Source: Pseudonocardia humida (GTDB lineage: Bacteria; Actinomycetota; Actinomycetes; Mycobacteriales; Pseudonocardiaceae). From it: DNA of 64,000 nt. Made by a program: the position numbers and the translations under genes. This document shows positions 59,006 to 64,000 of the stretch, one piece after another (within the stretch, counting starts at the first letter, position 1; every line of letters begins with the position of its first letter). Below the pieces are notes generated by a model. The model searched no databases. It saw nothing but the letters and a program-made list of their open reading frames with translations, and was not told where the DNA came from. The stretch is from positions 30,820-94,819 of the forward strand of contig NZ_JAGSOV010000073.1 of the NCBI RefSeq assembly GCF_023898865.1, read 5' to 3'.

Positions 59006-59524
59006 GGCCCGACGGTCGGCGCCGGATGGTCCGCGAGCTCACCGGCCAGGGCGATGCCCTCCGAGCGGGCTACACCGCTGTCGCGGACCGGCCGGTGCCG
59101 GCGGCCTGGGCGATGCACCTGCTCCTCGACGTGCCCGCGGAATCCGTGGCGCTCGCAGCCGACGTGCCCGTGCGCATCGACTCGCTGTTCGGCGGCGCCC
59201 GCCACCGGCTCGCACCGAGCCCCGCCGGGGCGTGGCAGCCCTGGGGCGAAATCCGCTCCCGCCTCCTGCGCGGCGCGGGGCTGGGCCGCAAAGGCCTTCA
59301 CCAGGCCCGGCCGCACGACCGGGATCGGCGACGAGCAGGCACGGTCCCCCGATGTCGACGGCGGGTTCGCCGCCCCGTCAGATGTCGGTAGGTCTTCACG
59401 GCCTGGCGCCACCGAGAACCTCGGCGGTGGCTGGCGATGACCCGGGGCTGTCGCACTCCCCGCCAGGGATGACTACGGTGACGGCTACCTGCGGCATTGA
59501 CGGGAGCACGACCTGGCGGATCTC
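59006..59524. other. Decayed region, no intact gene
   Basis: The plus strand 59020-59290 has coding-like bias and reads AMHLLLDVPAESVALAADV, then RIDSLFGGARHRLAP, but has no good start and I do not recognise it. It is bounded by the SDR fragment and the LAL4 start, and is best seen as remnants left by deletions. Confidence 0.4.
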
Positions 59525-62260
59525 GTGGGCCGGCGCCCAGAGCGTGAAGCGATCGAGAAGTTCCTCTCGCTGGCCCGGTCCGGGCGCAGCGGCTCTCTCG
59601 TGGTGCGCGGGGAGGCCGGAATCGGGAAGACCGCCGTGCTCGAGCACGCTCGGCAGGCGGCTCTCGCCGCAGCCTTCCGGGTGGAGTCCTCGGTCGGCGT
59701 CGAATCCGAGACGCAGTTCGCGTTCGCTGGGCTGCACCAACTGTGTGCTCCCCTGCTGGATCGCAGCGGCACGCTGCCCGAGCCGCAGCAGGCCGCTCTC
59801 GGAGTGGCGTTCGGACTCCACGGTGGCGCCGCGCCGGACCGGTTCCTGGTCGGGCTGGCCATCCTCAACCTGATGGCCGAGGTCGCCGAGGAGGAGCCGC
59901 TGCTGTGCCTCGTCGACGACGCGCAGTGGCTGGACGAGTCATCGGCGCAGGTGCTGGCCTTCGTGGCGCGGCGGGTGGGGGCCGAGAGGTTGGCCATCGT
60001 GTTCGGGTTGCGCGACTCCGACGAGGGCGACCACCTTCCGCTCGCCGGGTTGCCGGAGCTACGTCTGGAGCGGCTCGGCGAGTCCGATGCCCGTGCGCTG
60101 CTCAGCGCTGCGGTGCGCACACCGCTGCATGAGGGGGCGCGCGAGCGGATCCTCGCCGAAGCGGGCGGCAACCCGTTGGCGCTGCTGGAGCTGCCCCGCA
60201 ACATACGGCCGGCGCACTTGGCCGGCGGGTTCGAGCTGCCCGACGCGCTGAGCGTCCCGCGCCGCGTGGAGGAGAGCTTCCGACGCCGTTCAGCCAGCTT
60301 GCCGCCCGAGACGCAGCTGCTGCTGCTGGTCGCCGCGTCCGAGTCGACGGGCGACGTGGCACTGCTGTGGCGCGCGATCGCGCACCTGGGCCTCGCTCGC
60401 GAGGTTGCCACGCCCGCGGAGGTCGCCGGGCTGCTGGAGATCGGTGTCCGGGTGCGGTTCCACCACCCGCTGGTGCGGTCCGCGGTGTACCAGGCAGCCA
60501 CGCCGCCGGACCGTCGTCGCGCCCACGGCGCGCTCGCCGAGGCGACCGACCCACGAGCCGACCCGGATCGCCGTGCCTGGCACCGCGCGCAAGCGGTGCT
60601 CGGAGCTGACGAAGAAGTCGCCGAAGGGTTGGAGCGCTCGGCCGGACGGGCACGCGCCCGCGGGGGTGTGGCCGCCGCGGCCGCGTTCCTGCAGCGCGCG
60701 GCCGAGCTGTCTCCTGAGCCTGCCGCTCGCGCGAGGCGGGCGCTGGAGGGCGCCCACGCCAAGTACGAGGCCGGTGCGCCCGAGGCCGCCCGCGAGCTGC
60801 TGGCAGTCGCGGCCTCCGGGCCACTGGACGCCCTGCCACGCGCCCGCCTCGAGCTGCTCCGCGCCCAGATCGCGTTCTACCAGAGCCGAGGCAGCGAGGT
60901 GCCGGGGATGCTGCTGGACGCCGCCAAGACCCTCACCCCGCTCGATGCGGCCCTGGCCCGTGAGACCTACCTGCACGCGCTCGACGCGGCACTCGTGACC
61001 GGCGACCCCGACCGCGGCGTGTTGGAGGTCGCCGAGGCTGCTCGGGCCGCGCCTGCACCGCCCGGGTCGCCGCAGCCGCCGGACCTGTTGCTCGATGGCC
61101 TCGTGACGACCTTCACGCGCGGGTACGAGGCGGGCGTGCCCGAGCTGCGCCGGGCGTTGCTCGCCTTCGCCCGCCACGAGCCGAGCGCGGGGTCCACGGG
61201 CGAGGGCGACGACCACCGCTGGTTGTGGTTGGTCAGCAGGGCCGCCATGGCGGTCTTCGATGACGACCTCGCCCACGTCCTCGCGGAGCGTCACGTGCGG
61301 CTGGCACGTGACGGCGCGCTGGCGACGCTCCCGGCTGCGCTCCTCGTCCAGTCCGTCATGCTGGTGCTCGCCGGTGAGCTCGCTCGCGCCTCCGAGCTGG
61401 CCGACGTGCAGACCTCGATCGCCGACTCGACGACGGCAGTGCCGTTGCTCCACGCCCAGCTCATCCTCGCCGCCTGGCGCGGCCGCTCGCACGAGACGGG
61501 CGAGATCCAGGCGACCCTCGTCGGAGAAGCTGCCAGACGTGGGGACGACACGGAGGTCTCGCTGGCGCAGTACGCCCTGGCGGTGCTGCACAACGGTTTC
61601 GGAGAGTACCCAGCGGCCCAGACCGCCGCGACGCGGGCGTTCCAGTCGGACGAGCTGACGCACAGCAACCTGGCCCACCCCGAGCTCGTCGAGTCAGCAG
61701 TCCGTGCCGGTCAGCCGGAACGCGCGGTCGAGGCGATGGAGCAGCTCTGCTCCCGGGCTCGTGCCAGCGGCACGCCGTGGGCGCTCGGGATGGCGGCACG
61801 CTCACAGGCGCTCATGAGCACCGGATCGGCGGCCGAGGATCGGTATCGCGAGGCGATCGGGCAGCTCAGGCACAGCCGGATGGGCGGCTACCTCGCTCGT
61901 ACCCATCTCGTCTACGGCGAGTGGCTCCGTCGTGAGGGCCGCCGCCGAGACGCCCGGGACCAGCTCCGTACCGCCCACCAGCTCCTCACCGACATGGGCG
62001 CGGAAGCGTTCGCCGCCCGCGCCGCCCGCGAGCTCGGGGCGACGGGCGAGCACCCACGCGCACGAACCGCCCAGCCGACCGACGAGCTCACCACCCAGGA
62101 GTCGCACGTCGCACGGCTGGTGGTCACCGGAGCGACCTCCCGCGAGGTCGGCGCACAGCTGTTCCTCAGCCCCCGGACCATCGAGGCCCACCTGCGCAAC
62201 ATCTTCCGCAAGCTCGGCATCACCTCACGCCGCGAGCTCAGAGAGCTCCACCTTCCCTGA
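59525..62260 (+). CDS. LAL-type LuxR regulator 4 (divergent member)
   Basis: A 911-residue LAL regulator: LVGRRPEREAIEKFL start, Walker A GEAGIGKT (about 29-36), Walker B LLCLVDDAQWLD, helical middle, and LuxR HTH at the end (LTTQESHVARLVVTGATSRE, later SPRTIEAHLRNIF). It is more distant from LAL1-3, with IEAHL in place of VEWHL in the recognition region. The start is set at a GTG; upstream in-frame sequence is closed by TGA within 30 bases, leaving only that GTG or a CTG. Confidence 0.87.
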   Translation: MGRRPEREAIEKFLSLARSGRSGSLVVRGEAGIGKTAVLEHARQAALAAAFRVESSVGVESETQFAFAGLHQLCAPLLDRSGTLPEPQQAALGVAFGLHGGAAPDRFLVGLAILNLMAEVAEEEPLLCLVDDAQWLDESSAQVLAFVARRVGAERLAIVFGLRDSDEGDHLPLAGLPELRLERLGESDARALLSAAVRTPLHEGARERILAEAGGNPLALLELPRNIRPAHLAGGFELPDALSVPRRVEESFRRRSASLPPETQLLLLVAASESTGDVALLWRAIAHLGLAREVATPAEVAGLLEIGVRVRFHHPLVRSAVYQAATPPDRRRAHGALAEATDPRADPDRRAWHRAQAVLGADEEVAEGLERSAGRARARGGVAAAAAFLQRAAELSPEPAARARRALEGAHAKYEAGAPEAARELLAVAASGPLDALPRARLELLRAQIAFYQSRGSEVPGMLLDAAKTLTPLDAALARETYLHALDAALVTGDPDRGVLEVAEAARAAPAPPGSPQPPDLLLDGLVTTFTRGYEAGVPELRRALLAFARHEPSAGSTGEGDDHRWLWLVSRAAMAVFDDDLAHVLAERHVRLARDGALATLPAALLVQSVMLVLAGELARASELADVQTSIADSTTAVPLLHAQLILAAWRGRSHETGEIQATLVGEAARRGDDTEVSLAQYALAVLHNGFGEYPAAQTAATRAFQSDELTHSNLAHPELVESAVRAGQPERAVEAMEQLCSRARASGTPWALGMAARSQALMSTGSAAEDRYREAIGQLRHSRMGGYLARTHLVYGEWLRREGRRRDARDQLRTAHQLLTDMGAEAFAARAARELGATGEHPRARTAQPTDELTTQESHVARLVVTGATSREVGAQLFLSPRTIEAHLRNIFRKLGITSRRELRELHLP

Positions 62261-62603
62261 CCGGACCCGGTGCGGCTGCGCCGGAGATCGCTGGCTCCTA
62301 CCGACGCGAAAGCCGGGCCGCGACGGTCAGCCTGGAACGATGTACCCGTCACGGCCGCCATCGACGGCGAGGGTGTGGTGACGGCGCTGGAGGCGGCACG
62401 CCTCGCTGGTGTGGGTCGCTTCGCGGCAGGCGGATCCTCGAGCTGGCTCAGGGCTCGACGCCGATCGCTCGAGCAGTGCTGGCGAACGTTCCGCAACTCC
62501 GAGCGTCAGAGCGCCGTCATCGGCCAGCACGGCCAACGACTCCACGGCATCGACGGGCGGCAGCACCCGTTGGACGAACGTCAGGAACGGGTGGTGCTGC
62601 GGC
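62261..62603. other. Noncoding or decayed gap downstream of LAL4
   Basis: No intact gene. On the minus strand just below the MerR stop, RVLPPVDAVESLAVLADDG reads like protein sequence over about 40 codons but has no start or known family. No repeat of note. Confidence 0.4.
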
Positions 62604-63350
62604 TCAGGTGGCGTCCCTCCGGGAGTCCGTCGGTCGCGCTTCGGCTCGCAGGAGTTGCTGGACGCGGCGGAAGACGTCGACCTGGGCGGGGTTGTAGAGC
62701 TCCCGCATCGCAGCCGCCGCGATCCGGGTGGCCGACCGGGCCCCGCGCGGGGCCGGGTCCACCAGCTCCGGGTGCTCGTCCCGGATCCGGCGGATGTGCG
62801 GGGCCATGCGTTCGGCGAGGTCCTGGCGCGCCTCCTCGCCGGCGTCGGCGGGGAGGGTGTCGAACTCGCCGTCGGTCGGGTCCGGGGGCTGGTTGCGCAG
62901 CATCTCGGCGTAGGCGTCGAGGTGCCCCGGCCCCAGGACCCGAGTCATGATGAGGATGAGCGACCGGTCGGCCTCCGACAGCTCCGCCGCGCCCGCCGTC
63001 ACGAGGTCAGCGGGCAGATCAGCCGGCGCGTGGTGCCTCAGGATCAGGCCGAGCTCCACGCGCGCCCGCGTCAGCCGCTCGATGGTGGCGCCCAGCTCCG
63101 CGTCCAGGGTGCGCAGCGCGTCGACGGGATGGTGGTCGTCCTCGCCCAGCTCGGCGATCCGGGCCAGCGAGAACCCGAGGTCGACCAGCCGCTTGATGCG
63201 CAGCAGCCGCAGGAGGTGGGTGACGCCGTACTGCTTGTAGCCGTTCGACTGCCGCTCCGGCTCCGCCAGCAGGCCGACCTCGTGGTAGTGCCGGACCGCC
63301 CGCAGGCTGGTCCCGGCGAGGTCGGCGATCTCCCGCGTGCTCCAGGCCAT
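62604..63350 (-). CDS. MerR-family regulator, large C-terminal domain
   Basis: A 248-residue MerR protein: HTH 1-70 (TREIADLAGTSLRAVRHYHEVGLL) and dimer helix. The 130-residue C-terminal part (ADRSLILIMTRVLGPGHLDAYAEML) is helical and lacks Cys, resembling drug- or metabolite-sensing members. Start ATG at 63350; an upstream ATG at 63365 is possible. It probably controls the broken oxidoreductase genes upstream on the same strand, or only itself. Confidence 0.85.
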   Translation of the reverse strand: MAWSTREIADLAGTSLRAVRHYHEVGLLAEPERQSNGYKQYGVTHLLRLLRIKRLVDLGFSLARIAELGEDDHHPVDALRTLDAELGATIERLTRARVELGLILRHHAPADLPADLVTAGAAELSEADRSLILIMTRVLGPGHLDAYAEMLRNQPPDPTDGEFDTLPADAGEEARQDLAERMAPHIRRIRDEHPELVDPAPRGARSATRIAAAAMRELYNPAQVDVFRRVQQLLRAEARPTDSRRDAT

Positions 63351-63367
63351 GGACCCAGCACACACCC

Positions 63368-63387
63368 TGCCCTCGCGGCATGGTCAA
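63368..63387 (-). promoter_or_regulatory. MerR self-control region
   Basis: TTGACC on the minus strand (63387-63382) is followed by the dyad TGCC-N5-GGCA (63380-63368), the arrangement of a MerR operator inside a long promoter spacer. The -10 box is weak (around TGTGTG). Confidence 0.4.
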
Positions 63388-63460
63388 GCCGGACCGACTC
63401 GAGCCCGACCGCCGACCCCACCGCCGGTGCTGTTCACGGTGCGATTGTCGGTCACTGTGA

Positions 63461-63721
63461 TCATGTGGAGTTCTGGTGGCCGACGAAGTCGAACTCGATC
63501 TCGAAGGCCCCCGTGCGATACGGGATGGCCGACGTCGTCAGCCCGCGCGGGCTGACGTACAGGGCCACCTGCCACCAGTGGTTGAGCAGCGGGGCGTGGG
63601 CCATGCGGATCTTGCCCACGACCTGGGTCCACATGTGCAGGGTGTCGCGGGTGGGGGTCCAGTCCGAGACCCGCACGCTCGGCCAGCTCGTCGCAGAGTT
63701 GATCGTCTCAGCGCTGCTCAT
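63461..63721 (-). pseudogene. Truncated DUF5996 protein
   Basis: 86 residues: WPSVRVSDWTPTRDTLHMWT, VGKIRMAHAPLLNHWWQVALYV, and RGLTTSAIPYRTGAFEIEFDFVGH are the N-terminal third of the DUF5996 family (usually about 300 residues). The frame ends with QNST and a stop right after the FDFVxH motif. ATGA overlap with the preceding reductase remnant shows they were an operon. Confidence 0.7.
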
Positions 63722-63936
63722 CGGTACTCCGGGTTGGCGTTGTCGGGGTGAGAACCGGTGTCCCAGGCCGTGCGCAGGTTGCCGTGGGCCGGGAAGCCAC
63801 CGGCGCGTCGGACCGTCGACGCGACGTGGAGCAGGTTGTGGGTCATGAACGCGATGTTGCGGTTGGTGAAGTCGCAGTTGATGTACATCGCGCGCAGCCC
63901 GGTGAAGTCGGGCTCCTGCGTCACGGATCCGTCCAT
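63718..63936 (-). pseudogene. Flavodoxin-type NAD(P)H oxidoreductase with its middle deleted
   Basis: 72 residues from the ATG at 63936, which has GAGGGAG nine bases upstream. EPDFTGLRAMYINC is the first strand of a family of about 190-200 residue FMN reductases, and DFTNRNIAFMTHNLL through GGFPAHGNLRTAWD to NANPEYR is the C-terminus of the same family. The join Cys-Asp removes roughly 120 or more residues in frame, including the FMN site. An intact start, stop and reading frame remain. Confidence 0.75.
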
Positions 63937-64000
63937 GAGACGTTCTCCCTCGTTCATGCCGCGTCCACGTCGGACGTCGTAGCGCGCCGCCCGCCCAGGT

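Noticed and set aside
1..64000. Insertion sequences, integrases, CRISPR arrays, tRNA or rRNA genes
   Set aside because: None was recognised on either strand; gene losses in the right part appear as deletions without any mobile element left.

Overview
The window is very GC-rich, densely coded DNA from an actinomycete. The gene set (ECF sigma factor, SARP and large ATP-binding LuxR regulators, DUF574 methyltransferase, F420/PPOX-type reductase, narGHJI, DUF5996) fits a Pseudonocardia-like member of the Pseudonocardiaceae; that assignment is inference, since no rRNA or marker gene is present. I see no tRNA, rRNA, CRISPR array, transposase or integrase.

Left block (1-31 kb). A heme peroxidase (cut by the left edge) and an ECF41/SigJ-type sigma factor are on the minus strand. 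Next comes a ten-gene plus-strand run, almost all joined by ATGA/GTGA overlaps: amino-acid permease, arginine deiminase, ornithine carbamoyltransferase, carbamate kinase, a small protein, a DHA2 exporter, a patatin, a glycosyltransferase, a membrane protein and a hydrolase-like protein. Then come two alpha/beta hydrolases, a YceI protein, a FucU/RbsD protein, a fumarate-reductase-type flavoprotein, a P-type cation ATPase and two universal stress proteins. Three close LuxR-type LAL regulators stand between these units.

The main discovery is in the gaps of this block. Seven intergenic sites have the form [T/C]GTCACG - exactly 15 bases - C[G/T]GTCCT, each pointing at the next gene: peroxidase, arginine operon, alpha/beta hydrolase, FucU, flavoprotein, ATPase and Usp. 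This is very close to what I recall as the SigJ/ECF41 promoter (GTCACA-N16-CGTCCT), and the block itself encodes such a sigma factor, whose C-terminal SnoaL-like domain is cut short. I read the block as one sigma regulon joining arginine fermentation, fumarate/redox chemistry, ion transport and stress proteins, plausibly for low-energy or low-oxygen survival.

Middle block (31-51 kb). A MHS-type transporter, DUF574 methyltransferase, TetR/PPOX pair, MoeA-like protein, haloacetate-dehalogenase-like hydrolase and SARP regulator lead to a divergent narK / narGHJI locus for nitrate respiration. DevR/DosR-like dyads lie in the narK-narG gap and upstream of the MHS transporter. A flavin monooxygenase/TetR pair follows, with clear palindromic operators.

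Right block (50-64 kb). MerR regulators dominate, two of them beside proteins sharing a Cys...Cys-Cys domain (one fused to thioredoxin). This part is full of broken genes: a frameshifted GntR joined to the tail of a galactonate dehydratase, an SDR tail, a truncated DUF5996 gene, a flavodoxin-type reductase with its middle deleted, and a short remnant after the first MerR. Intact KDPG-type aldolase and KDG kinase genes and a fourth LAL regulator lie among them.
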